A stretch of DNA of 64,000 bases from an uncultured Pelagibacteraceae bacterium (GTDB taxonomy: Bacteria; Pseudomonadota; Alphaproteobacteria; Pelagibacterales; AG-422-B15), in the NCBI GenBank assembly GCA_902547315.1, contig CACCND010000003.1, forward strand, positions 62,001 to 126,000, written 5' to 3'. Positions 1 to 6,891 of the stretch are shown here, in pieces. The notes beneath the pieces were generated by a model. The model worked only from the letters and a program-made list of their open reading frames with translations. It did not search any database and had not been told where the DNA came from. The position numbers and the translations under genes were made by a program. The stretch's first letter is position 1. Each line of letters begins with the position of its first letter.

Positions 1-1163
1 ATCATTTGATAATGTGGTTTTTTAAGTCCTTGAAGTAATGCTGACGAAATAAAGAAAATTGGATAGCAAGGTCCGGCAAATGCAGCGATCTTCAGGTAAG
101 TTGATCCATAATAAATAATTTCTTTATTATCGCTAAAAAAGACCATGATGTAGTTTGATAAAAAGAAAATAAATATTCCACATATAGCCATAAAGAAAGT
201 CCCATAAAAAATTGACTTATTATAAGTCTCATGAATTCTAATAAAATTCATAGCACCAAAATTTTGACCAACTAAAGCAAGAGTAGAGGCATTTAAGCCT
301 AAAACAGGTAATAGAAAAAGTTGTTCAAAGCGGATTGCTGCGCCGTATCCCCCAGCTGAATAATCTCCGTAGGTTGAAACATAAAATAATAATACAAAAA
401 CCCCCAAACCAATGAACATCATTGAAATTGTAGCAGGAACTGCTTGAGTTAAAATTTCCTTTTGTAAATTATATTTGGGAACGAAGCATTGTGGGTAAAG
501 AAATTTTTTTAAATTTGTCTTATTTACTTTTATAACAATATAAATTAGTCCAAACAGTTGTGAACACAAAGTTGCTAAGGCTATACCCTTCACTCCCATT
601 GCAGGAATAAAGTATATTCCATAAATAAATGTGGGATTCAAAACTAGATTAAGAAAGAATGAAATAATTAGAACATTTCTTAAAGACTTTGTATCCCCTT
701 TAGAAGCTAGAAATGAATTAATAGTCAATTGTAAAAAAAACAGTGAGGCACCAATGAAAATTACATCCATATAGTCTTTTGCATAAAATATAATTTCAGG
801 ATTTGTTTTCAAAAATATTAGAATAGGTTCTGTTCCATAAATTCCAACCATCGTAACAAAAGCAGATACAATTAAGCTAGTAAGAATAGCCTGCGCAAGA
901 AGGAGAGATGCTTTTTTCTCATCATTTTTTCCAAGAGCATTTGAAATTAGCGCTGTAACTCCTATGGATAAACCTGCAGTAAATCCTATAATAATGAAGT
1001 AAATTGGAAATGATTTTGCAATAGCAGTGATAGCATCTGGCGATATTAATCCAGCAAATTTAACATCAACGATGTTATAGAGTGTTTGAAAAAGAGTACC
1101 AATACTTGAAGGGATTGCAATTCGCCTTATTAAAGTTGAAATATTATCTTTAGTCAGATCCAT
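1..1163 (-). CDS. MATE family multidrug/metabolite efflux transporter, 3' part cut off by window edge
   Basis: Reading the minus strand from ATG at 1163 gives an open frame to the window edge (about 387 residues, C-terminus missing). It starts MDLTKDNISTLIRRIAIPSS and has the MATE layout: a short cytoplasmic N-terminus, then many hydrophobic helices in two repeated bundles. The internal IPSSIGTLFQTLYNIVD segment is typical of helix 1 in MATE/DinF proteins, and an equivalent QAVPATISMM segment begins the second half. MATE proteins are Na+ or H+ antiporters that export cationic drugs or metabolites across the inner membrane. The substrate cannot be told. It is divergent from the cold-shock gene, with about 190 nt between them. 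The family call is firm. No subfamily is assigned. Confidence 0.88.
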   Translation of the reverse strand, partial: MDLTKDNISTLIRRIAIPSSIGTLFQTLYNIVDVKFAGLISPDAITAIAKSFPIYFIIIGFTAGLSIGVTALISNALGKNDEKKASLLLAQAILTSLIVSAFVTMVGIYGTEPILIFLKTNPEIIFYAKDYMDVIFIGASLFFLQLTINSFLASKGDTKSLRNVLIISFFLNLVLNPTFIYGIYFIPAMGVKGIALATLCSQLFGLIYIVIKVNKTNLKKFLYPQCFVPKYNLQKEILTQAVPATISMMFIGLGVFVLLFYVSTYGDYSAGGYGAAIRFEQLFLLPVLGLNASTLALVGQNFGAMNFIRIHETYNKSIFYGTFFMAICGIFIFFLSNYIMVFFSDNKEIIYYGSTYLKIAAFAGPCYPIFFISSALLQGLKKPHYQM

Positions 1164-1247
1164 AACATCAAGTTATACCTTCTATTTAGATATGAATATT
1201 TTGCAAATCTAAATGTAAAGTTAATTTAATTTTTATCATTAAAACAA

Positions 1248-1276
1248 TTTACTTTTAGTCTATATATAGCTATAAG
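1248..1276 (+). promoter_or_regulatory. Probable cspA promoter
   Basis: A -35-like TTTACT at 1248-1253 and a -10-like TATAAG at 1271-1276 are 17 nt apart. Transcription would begin near 1283 and give a leader of about 74 nt before the cold-shock ORF, the kind of long leader that cspA mRNAs carry. An 8-bp inverted repeat (1184-1191 with 1207-1214) lies further upstream. Matching was by eye, so start-site mapping is needed. Confidence 0.45.
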
Positions 1277-1297
1277 ATCCGTCTAAAGATTACGTTT

Positions 1298-1351
1298 TTG
1301 TTCCTTTTTTTTGGAGTAATACGAAGTCTAAATTAAATAAAAAAGGAATAA
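1298..1351 (+). promoter_or_regulatory. cspA leader hairpin that can hide the ribosome-binding site
   Basis: In the leader of the cold-shock gene, 1298-1310 is complementary to 1339-1351: 13 pairs including one G-U, with ten uninterrupted Watson-Crick pairs between 1301-1310 and 1339-1348. The 3' arm contains the AAGGA Shine-Dalgarno sequence six to ten nt before the start codon at 1357, so folding would block it. The 28-nt loop contains a second purine stretch (GGAG, 1313-1316). Temperature-dependent refolding of cspA leaders is known in enterobacteria. That this leader acts the same way is inference. Confidence 0.5.
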
Positions 1352-1356
1352 CAACT

Positions 1357-1563
1357 ATGGCTACTGGTACTGTTAAATGGTTTAATCCAAAAAAGGGTTA
1401 TGGATTTATTGCTCCTGAAGAAGGCGATAAAGATATCTTTGTTCACATCACAGCTGTTCAAGCTGCGGGTATGAAAAAATTGGATGAAGGCCAAAAACTA
1501 TCATACGATGCTGAGGAAAAGGATGGAAAAGTCTCAGCGGTAAATCTACAAGCAGCAGAATAA
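1357..1563 (+). CDS. cspA: Cold-shock domain protein, CspA family
   Basis: A 68-residue single cold-shock domain, the usual length. The RNP1 motif (KGYGFI, residues 13-18) and RNP2 motif (IFVHI, 27-31) with their aromatic residues are intact. These OB-fold proteins bind single-stranded RNA and DNA without much sequence preference and act as RNA chaperones and antiterminators, in the cold or in normal growth depending on the paralogue. AAGGA lies at a good distance before the ATG, but within a complementary duplex (see the leader hairpin). It is convergent with the next gene: the two stop codons are directly adjacent. Confidence 0.96.
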   Translation: MATGTVKWFNPKKGYGFIAPEEGDKDIFVHITAVQAAGMKKLDEGQKLSYDAEEKDGKVSAVNLQAAE

Positions 1564-1941
1564 TTAAGCTGCCTTATCTATCATATCTAGCCACATTGTG
1601 AATTCATCAATTAATTCACTTGCTGGCTGGATTATCTTAACTCTCTTATCTTTTGAGCTAACTTGAGTAACAAGTGATCCTTTGCTTATTTCATCGTTAA
1701 TAAAATTAATTATAGTTGCTCTCGAAGCAAGATCTGACATGTTTTTTGTTAGATATTCCTTTGTGCATTCAATCTTATTATCATTAGAGTCAAAATATAG
1801 TCTCATTATCTCATAGCATATTCTAATACCATAAACTGATCGGCGAAAGTGACTTAAACGGCTGAAGATTTTTCTGTCACCCGCACTTTCAAAAACTTTA
1901 ATCTGTTTCACCACCTGCTCAAAAATTTTTTCAGTTTTCAT
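1564..1941 (-). CDS. Short MarR-like winged-helix protein
   Basis: About 125 residues from the internal ATG at 1941 (MKTEK...). I prefer it over the ATG at 1956 because GAGG sits eight nt before it on the coding strand. The C-terminal half has a winged-helix layout: a recognition-helix-like SRATIINFINDEISKG stretch, a basic wing (SSKDKRVKII), then a helix with SELIDEF. The same pattern (SSMMINEACDRG, ETDKRRKTV, SELIKEF) is in the protein at 57203-57559, so the two look like paralogues of one MarR-like subfamily. Such proteins bind DNA as dimers and respond to small ligands. The target is unknown. No regulated gene is obvious nearby. Confidence 0.7.
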   Translation of the reverse strand: MKTEKIFEQVVKQIKVFESAGDRKIFSRLSHFRRSVYGIRICYEIMRLYFDSNDNKIECTKEYLTKNMSDLASRATIINFINDEISKGSLVTQVSSKDKRVKIIQPASELIDEFTMWLDMIDKAA

Positions 1942-2089
1942 AAAATACCTCAACAATAATTTCAGAAACTATTATTAAATAATATGGATAATTATTAATA
2001 ATAATTATTTGCCACTTTGGCGGCATATATTTAAAATATAAATTATTTAACCACTGTTTTTATGAGATTTTAATAATGAACGTGACTTT

Positions 2090-2317
2090 ATGAACGAAGA
2101 AAATAGGAAAAAAGTTTGGCAACTAATCCAAAAAACGGGGGATGAACTTAGAGGCAAATTACCAGAACACCCTTCACACCCAAAAGGGCGTAATCCATAT
2201 GCCCATATATCTCTTGAAATTAAAAATCAATTTGGAATGTCATATAGTGACATTCCGGATAGCCGAATAACTGAACTTAAAAAATTTATAAAATTTATTT
2301 TAGATAATCCAAGATAG
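2090..2317 (+). CDS. Conserved-looking small hypothetical protein
   Basis: A 75-residue, soluble, charged protein that I do not recognise. It has a central HPSHPKGRNPYAHI stretch rich in His, Pro and Gly, flanked by amphipathic helices, and a basic C-terminus. No signal peptide, membrane segment or cysteine is present. It stands alone between a divergent MarR-like gene and a convergent hydroxylase gene, which ends 6 nt away. The composition and the motif-like centre argue for a real gene. A DNA- or RNA-binding role would be only a guess. Confidence 0.6.
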   Translation: MNEENRKKVWQLIQKTGDELRGKLPEHPSHPKGRNPYAHISLEIKNQFGMSYSDIPDSRITELKKFIKFILDNPR

Positions 2318-2323
2318 GCTTAC

Positions 2324-3148
2324 TTAAGGTTTCCATTCAGGAGCACCGAATAAGCTCAAGAACTTTTCTTTAGTATTTTTTGATTTTTTAAAGTCTTTAA
2401 TCATATTTTGCCAAAAGATAAAAGTTATTTTTACTGGGTTAAAGGTCTTAACATTTTCTCTAATTCCATAAACTACCTCAAACTTTTCTTCTTTAAATGT
2501 TCCAAATATACGGTCCCAAATGATAAGGAAATTACCATAATTCTTGTCTATGTATTCCTCATTACTTCCATGGTGCACTCTATGGTGGGAGGGTGTAACA
2601 AATATATATTCTAGTGGTCCTAATTTTTTAATCCATTGAGTATGGCCCGTCACTCCCCATAACATTAGAATCAAACTTGCAACAGCAGTTATAACAGGAT
2701 TGAAACCAATAAGGGGGATTATCATAAAAAACGGTAATTTATTTATACCGCCAAACCAAGCCTGTCTTAAAGATACGGAAAAGTTCATTTCCTCACTTGA
2801 ATGATGATTCATATGTACCGCCCAGAAAAATCTAACTCTATGAGAGCATCGGTGGTACCAATAATAGACAAAATCCACTACGATAAAAGTCAGTATCCAT
2901 ACCATCCATCCGGGGAGTACTTCGTCAATCGTAATTATTCTGAACTGATAGAGATAAACATAGGCTAGAAATACTGAGCCTTTAGTAAATAAACCCACAA
3001 TAAAATTACCCGCTAAAAGTCCCAGACCCGCCAAGGAATCTTTTAAGGTATAATAATTAAGCCTATAGAAACTCGAATATATGACCTCAGAGGCTATAAG
3101 TACCAAAATGATCGGAATTCCATAAGAATATATTTGAGCTTCTGTCAT
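2324..3148 (-). CDS. Fatty acid hydroxylase / sterol desaturase superfamily membrane enzyme
   Basis: 274 residues with four to five hydrophobic segments and the three histidine clusters of the non-haem di-iron hydroxylase superfamily: HRCSH (99-103), HMNHH (112-116) and HHRVHH (188-193). Members use O2 and two irons held by these histidines to hydroxylate or desaturate lipids or carotenoids at the inner membrane. Substrate cannot be predicted: bacterial members modify fatty acyl chains, sterols, carotenoids or alkylglycerols. Length is normal. It is divergent from the Gly/Ser-rich TPR gene, with about 45 nt between start codons. No lipid or carotenoid genes are adjacent. Confidence 0.88.
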   Translation of the reverse strand: MTEAQIYSYGIPIILVLIASEVIYSSFYRLNYYTLKDSLAGLGLLAGNFIVGLFTKGSVFLAYVYLYQFRIITIDEVLPGWMVWILTFIVVDFVYYWYHRCSHRVRFFWAVHMNHHSSEEMNFSVSLRQAWFGGINKLPFFMIIPLIGFNPVITAVASLILMLWGVTGHTQWIKKLGPLEYIFVTPSHHRVHHGSNEEYIDKNYGNFLIIWDRIFGTFKEEKFEVVYGIRENVKTFNPVKITFIFWQNMIKDFKKSKNTKEKFLSLFGAPEWKP

Positions 3149-3193
3149 TGTTTTCTATTGAAATATATATCATTCGAGTTAATTCAGGAAAGC

Positions 3194-3763
3194 ATGAAAA
3201 AAGTTTTTTTAGTTATATTTTTTAGTTTCTTTCTAGTTTTGTCGGCTTTAGCTGCCCCTGGTGGAAGCGGCGGAAGCGGCGGAAGCGGTGGAAGCGGTGG
3301 AAGCGGTGGAAGTAGTGGTGGAAGCGGAAATTCAGGAGGAGATGGATCTGGTGGAAGTAGTCACTCGGGCGGTTATTCAAACTCCTCGGGATACGATCAA
3401 GAACTAAAACGTATTATGTTTGAAATCAAGCAAAATGAAAATTTTGATGACGCTCTTAGAGATCTAGAGGTTTATGTCTACGAAAACCCTCAAAATGCCA
3501 ATGGCTGGAACCTAATAGGCTTTGCAAGTCGTAAACTTGAGAAATTTGATGACTCTGAAATATATTATAATACTGGCCTAGAAATTGAACCCAGACACGA
3601 AGGGATATTATCATATCAAGGCGAGCTTTATCTCAAAACAAATAGATATGAGAAAGCGCTTGAAAACCTAGCCATTCTAACCGAGATGTGCAATTTCAAT
3701 TGTACTGAAAAAAAGGCATTATTAGAAGCTGTAAAGAAATTCGAGCAAGAAAATAATTTATAA
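3194..3763 (+). CDS. Exported Gly/Ser-rich tetratricopeptide repeat protein
   Basis: I start at the ATG at 3194 (189 residues): AGGAAA precedes it and a classic signal peptide follows (MKKVFLVIFFSFFLVLSALA, cleavage after an Ala-rich end near residue 20). An upstream in-frame ATG at 3134 would put a polar stretch before the signal. Residues about 22-65 are a GGS-repeat linker. After it come TPR-like helices (about 75-180) with a CNFNC pair near the C-terminus, a layout I associate with small alphaproteobacterial exported TPR proteins. A periplasmic protein-protein adaptor is likely. The partner is unknown. The DNA of the linker is a 9-bp tandem repeat. Confidence 0.8.
   Translation: MKKVFLVIFFSFFLVLSALAAPGGSGGSGGSGGSGGSGGSSGGSGNSGGDGSGGSSHSGGYSNSSGYDQELKRIMFEIKQNENFDDALRDLEVYVYENPQNANGWNLIGFASRKLEKFDDSEIYYNTGLEIEPRHEGILSYQGELYLKTNRYEKALENLAILTEMCNFNCTEKKALLEAVKKFEQENNL
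3260..3325 (+). repeat. 9-bp tandem repeat encoding Gly-Gly-Ser
   Basis: Six consecutive 9-bp units of the form GGY GGA AGY run from 3260 to 3313, and a seventh follows after one extra serine codon. The array is in frame in the TPR protein gene and far richer in G+C than its surroundings. Loss or gain of whole units would alter linker length without a frameshift. Confidence 0.85.
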
Positions 3764-3810
3764 CAGGTTGATTTATTTAATTAGCCAAACTAATCTCTAG
3801 TCAATAAGTT

Positions 3811-4029
3811 ATGATAAAAGTTTTAGTTTTTTTTGTTTTAGGTGCAGCTACTTTATACTTTATCATAAGAGCATTAGTTAATACAGAGCCCGGTAAATTA
3901 TCCCGAGTAATTAAAATAATTATATTTGCTGCAATTATAATTGCTGTTGTCTTCATGCTAACGAGAGGCAATCTTGGTTTTCTTGCACCAATCATTGGTC
4001 TTGCTAGAAGGCTACTCGTAGGCTTTTAA
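3811..4029 (+). CDS. Small two-helix membrane protein resembling the N-terminus of DnaJ-domain membrane proteins, without the J domain
   Basis: 72 residues with two transmembrane helices (about 3-18 and 35-53) separated by a polar loop (VNTEPGKLSRVIK) and a basic C-terminal end. Alphaproteobacteria commonly have a small inner-membrane protein with this kind of N-terminus followed by a C-terminal J domain. Here translation stops right after the membrane part, and the next gene starts 1 nt later in another frame. Resemblance is from memory of the family's pattern, so the assignment is tentative. The tight coupling to the next gene supports it being translated. Confidence 0.5.
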   Translation: MIKVLVFFVLGAATLYFIIRALVNTEPGKLSRVIKIIIFAAIIIAVVFMLTRGNLGFLAPIIGLARRLLVGF

Positions 4030-4030
4030 A

Positions 4031-5692
4031 ATGCTTCTAAATATAAAAAAAAGTTTCATCATTGTAATTATCTTTTTGTCATCTTTTATCTTTTTTGCAT
4101 CATGTGATAATGACCCAAACCAGTCAGCTGCATTTACTGGAGTACGTGTAATAGATAATTCTTATTCTCCTCCGGTCGTAAGAATCAATGAAGGAGGAAA
4201 GGTAAGATTCAATAATTGGGGCAATAATCCACATAATGTTATTGCTGTAGATGAGAGCTGGGGCTCATATGAAGAAATACCCAAGGGTGATTACCTAGAT
4301 ATTACTTATGAAGCTGAAGGGTTATACAAATATTTATGCTCATTTCACGCATCACCTGACGGTGAATGGGGAATGGTCGGGTCTGTTGTTGTTGGTGATA
4401 TTAATTATGAAGATTATACAAACTTTTCAAAAATGGATGTGGTCTCATCTTTCTCTGGATCAGTGAGAAATGTACCTGACGATTATGAAACAATTCAAGA
4501 TGCGGTTAATGCATCAAATCCTGGGGACTTAGTGCTTATTAAACCTGGAGTTTACTATGAAGAAGTTGTCGTAAATGTTCCCTCGATAACAATTCGTGGT
4601 TGGGATAGAAATAATACAATCATTGATGGTGAGTTTGAAAGAGGGAATGGAGTTCTTGTTGCTGGAGTAGATGGTGTAGTAATTGAAAATTTAACTGCCC
4701 GTAACGCTTTGCTCAATGGTTTCTATTGGGCAACAGTTAAGGGTTACAGGGGATCATATTTAACAGCTTACAACAATGGTGACTATGGTGTTTATGCATT
4801 TGACGCGGTTGATGGTGTATTAGAACATTCGTATGCATCAGGTTCTCCTGATGCAGGTTTTTATATTGGACAATGTTACCCTTGCGATGCAATTGTGAAT
4901 AACGTTATCTCAGAAAATAATGGGCTTGGTTATTCTGGAACTAATTCAGGAGGCTCCCTATATATTATAAGTTCAGTATTTAGAAATAACAAAGGAGGTT
5001 TAGCCCCAAATACATTAGACTCCGAATTGCTTCCTCCTGAAAGAGAAACATTCATTATTGGAAATTTAATAGAAAATAATAACAACAATGACGCTCCAGC
5101 CACAAAATCAACTTACTTATCTTTTGGTAATGGCGTAATTATTGCTGGTGGGAATAATAACATAATCAAAAATAATGTGATTGCTAATCACGATCTGTAT
5201 GGTGTTATTCTTACCGCAGCTGCTGATGTGAATTATTGGCCTGCTCATGGAAACAGAGTTGAAGACAATCTTATTTTAGCTTCTAACAGAGCAGACTTAG
5301 CGATTAGCGGCGTATCTAATCTTGGTAATTGTTTTAAAGGAAACTATTTTAATACTTCCATACCACCTGGTTTACAGTCATTAAATAATTGTGACGCGGG
5401 CTTTATTCCATTAAGTTCAGACCTCTCAGGGATGTGGTCATCACTTGCAAGAATTATTCATGCTAGCGATGGCGGGTATCAACAAGGTGACTGGAGATCT
5501 TTTCCAAAACCAGAAAATCAGAAAAATATGCCAATTATGGAGAAGCTTTTAAGTCAAGGATATGATAAGAAAAATCTACCTATATACATGATCAAAAAGT
5601 CTGTACAACCAGCTGTTGAGGTTTTTCAACAATTTGAACATGTTTTGGATGATATTGAATTACCTGAAGAAGCAAGAAAATATTTGAACTAA
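4031..5692 (+). CDS. Lipoprotein with cupredoxin domain fused to a right-handed parallel beta-helix
   Basis: 553 residues. A lipoprotein signal ends in FFASC, so Cys25 would be lipidated. Residues about 35-122 form a plastocyanin/azurin-like domain with all four type 1 copper ligands in order: His68 (NPHNV), Cys103 and His106 (YLCSFH), Met115 (WGM). From about residue 145 a pectate-lyase/NosD-like parallel beta-helix follows, starting with the usual motif (TIQDAVNASNPGDLVLIKPG) and continuing as many N-rich coils (IIENN, NNIIKNNVI). Extracellular or periplasmic carbohydrate-binding or -cleaving roles and metal handling are both possible. The copper centre suggests electron transfer to or from something held by the helix. 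No polysaccharide genes are adjacent. Confidence 0.85.
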   Translation: MLLNIKKSFIIVIIFLSSFIFFASCDNDPNQSAAFTGVRVIDNSYSPPVVRINEGGKVRFNNWGNNPHNVIAVDESWGSYEEIPKGDYLDITYEAEGLYKYLCSFHASPDGEWGMVGSVVVGDINYEDYTNFSKMDVVSSFSGSVRNVPDDYETIQDAVNASNPGDLVLIKPGVYYEEVVVNVPSITIRGWDRNNTIIDGEFERGNGVLVAGVDGVVIENLTARNALLNGFYWATVKGYRGSYLTAYNNGDYGVYAFDAVDGVLEHSYASGSPDAGFYIGQCYPCDAIVNNVISENNGLGYSGTNSGGSLYIISSVFRNNKGGLAPNTLDSELLPPERETFIIGNLIENNNNNDAPATKSTYLSFGNGVIIAGGNNNIIKNNVIANHDLYGVILTAAADVNYWPAHGNRVEDNLILASNRADLAISGVSNLGNCFKGNYFNTSIPPGLQSLNNCDAGFIPLSSDLSGMWSSLARIIHASDGGYQQGDWRSFPKPENQKNMPIMEKLLSQGYDKKNLPIYMIKKSVQPAVEVFQQFEHVLDDIELPEEARKYLN

Positions 5693-5729
5693 TATTTTTA
5701 TTGTTTAACCTATTTATAGGAGATTTTAG

Positions 5730-6050
5730 ATGCCGGGTGTTACTTTTTTTCCATTAAATGATGTACCTTTTTTATCGTTATTCTTTAACTTTTATGGCTA
5801 CTACCTCCCTATATTTTTATATGCGACATGGACGTCCACAGCACTATTTGACTTATTTATCTCAAAATATAGAGACACGACTGGAAAAGTAATTTGGACA
5901 CTTATTGTTATGTTCATTCCTTTGATTGGCTCATTAATCTATCATCTGTTTGCAGCTAGAGAGTTAGATGTCACGATTAGAGCTACAATGATTTTTGGAG
6001 GTATTGGCATCATGATAATTGTTTTTCTTTATCTAGGTCTTGCCCTCTAA
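5730..6050 (+). CDS. PLDc_N-type small inner-membrane protein
   Basis: 106 residues with about three transmembrane helices. The middle has the pattern of the phospholipase D-nuclease N-terminal region (W...P.IGSLIYHLF, residues about 55-72) that is found alone in many small membrane proteins. It has no HKD phosphodiesterase motif, so no lipase activity is expected. AGGAG lies 8 nt before the ATG. It follows the cupredoxin lipoprotein by 37 nt and precedes the NlpC/P60 gene by 9 nt. The function of stand-alone PLDc_N proteins is unknown. Confidence 0.75.
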   Translation: MPGVTFFPLNDVPFLSLFFNFYGYYLPIFLYATWTSTALFDLFISKYRDTTGKVIWTLIVMFIPLIGSLIYHLFAARELDVTIRATMIFGGIGIMIIVFLYLGLAL

Positions 6051-6059
6051 TCAAGCAAA

Positions 6060-6890
6060 GTGATATTTGACTCAAGAATTACTCCAATTAGACGAGACTT
6101 AGCTTCAGTGGCTTACAAAGCCATTATAAAAAGAAAAAAATATGTGACGGCAAAGCTGGCTACAGTCAAAAGTGCGTTTTCTCCACTTTTCTCAAAAAAA
6201 GGTTCAAAATTAAGTACCCAACTATTGTATGGTGAAGAATGTGATGTCTTTGAGTCCAAAAATGGATGGTCTTGGATTCAGTCACGAAGAGATAATTATG
6301 TTGGATATACTCCCTCAATTAATCTAACGAGGAAAACCTATAAACCTAATTCAAAAGTTATCTCCTTAAGAACATTTATTTATACAAAACCAGATATTAA
6401 AAGCGTTACGAAAGGTTACTTAAGTTTTAACTCATTGGTTGAGGTAATTAAAATCAAGGGGAAATATTCGTTAATTAAAAATTTGGGTTGGTGTCCAAGT
6501 CTAGATCTAGTAAAGATTAAAAGTAGTAAATTCAATCACATAGATTTGTCAAAACAGTACCTGGATACCCCTTATATGTGGGGCGGAAGAGACTCAATGG
6601 GCATAGACTGTTCAGGGCTAGTCCAAAATCTTCATCAGATTAATAATAGGCCTTTTCCAAGGGATACGGATATGCAAGAGATATTTGTAACCAATGAAGT
6701 TAAGTATGAAAAAGATCTCAAAGCGGGAGATCTAGTATTTTGGAAAGGGCACGTTGCGATGATGATTGATAATTTGAATATCATTCATGCAAATGCTTTT
6801 CATATGAAAACAGCAATTGAGCCACTCAGTACAGCGAAGAAAAGAATATTAAAATCAAACGGTAAGATCAAAAAACTTGGAAGACTATAA
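6060..6890 (+). CDS. NlpC/P60 family peptidoglycan peptidase with SH3-like domains
   Basis: 276 residues, GTG start. The N-terminal DSRITPIRRDLA stretch is typical of alphaproteobacterial members and supports this start. Two bacterial SH3-like segments (about 30-90 and 97-150) bind the wall. The C-terminal NlpC/P60 domain has the catalytic Cys184 (DCSGL), His231 (GHVAMM) and a third polar residue, His243. These enzymes cut gamma-D-Glu-DAP peptide bonds in wall peptides or recycled muropeptides. No signal peptide is visible, which fits a cytoplasmic recycling role, and the neighbouring convergent gene encodes AmpG, the muropeptide importer. Confidence 0.9.
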   Translation: MIFDSRITPIRRDLASVAYKAIIKRKKYVTAKLATVKSAFSPLFSKKGSKLSTQLLYGEECDVFESKNGWSWIQSRRDNYVGYTPSINLTRKTYKPNSKVISLRTFIYTKPDIKSVTKGYLSFNSLVEVIKIKGKYSLIKNLGWCPSLDLVKIKSSKFNHIDLSKQYLDTPYMWGGRDSMGIDCSGLVQNLHQINNRPFPRDTDMQEIFVTNEVKYEKDLKAGDLVFWKGHVAMMIDNLNIIHANAFHMKTAIEPLSTAKKRILKSNGKIKKLGRL

Positions 6891-6891
6891 A

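Noticed and set aside
3801-3995. 64-codon minus-strand ORF opposite the 72-residue membrane protein
   Set aside because: Plus-strand frame has clean membrane topology and is coupled to the next gene. The minus frame is a shadow.
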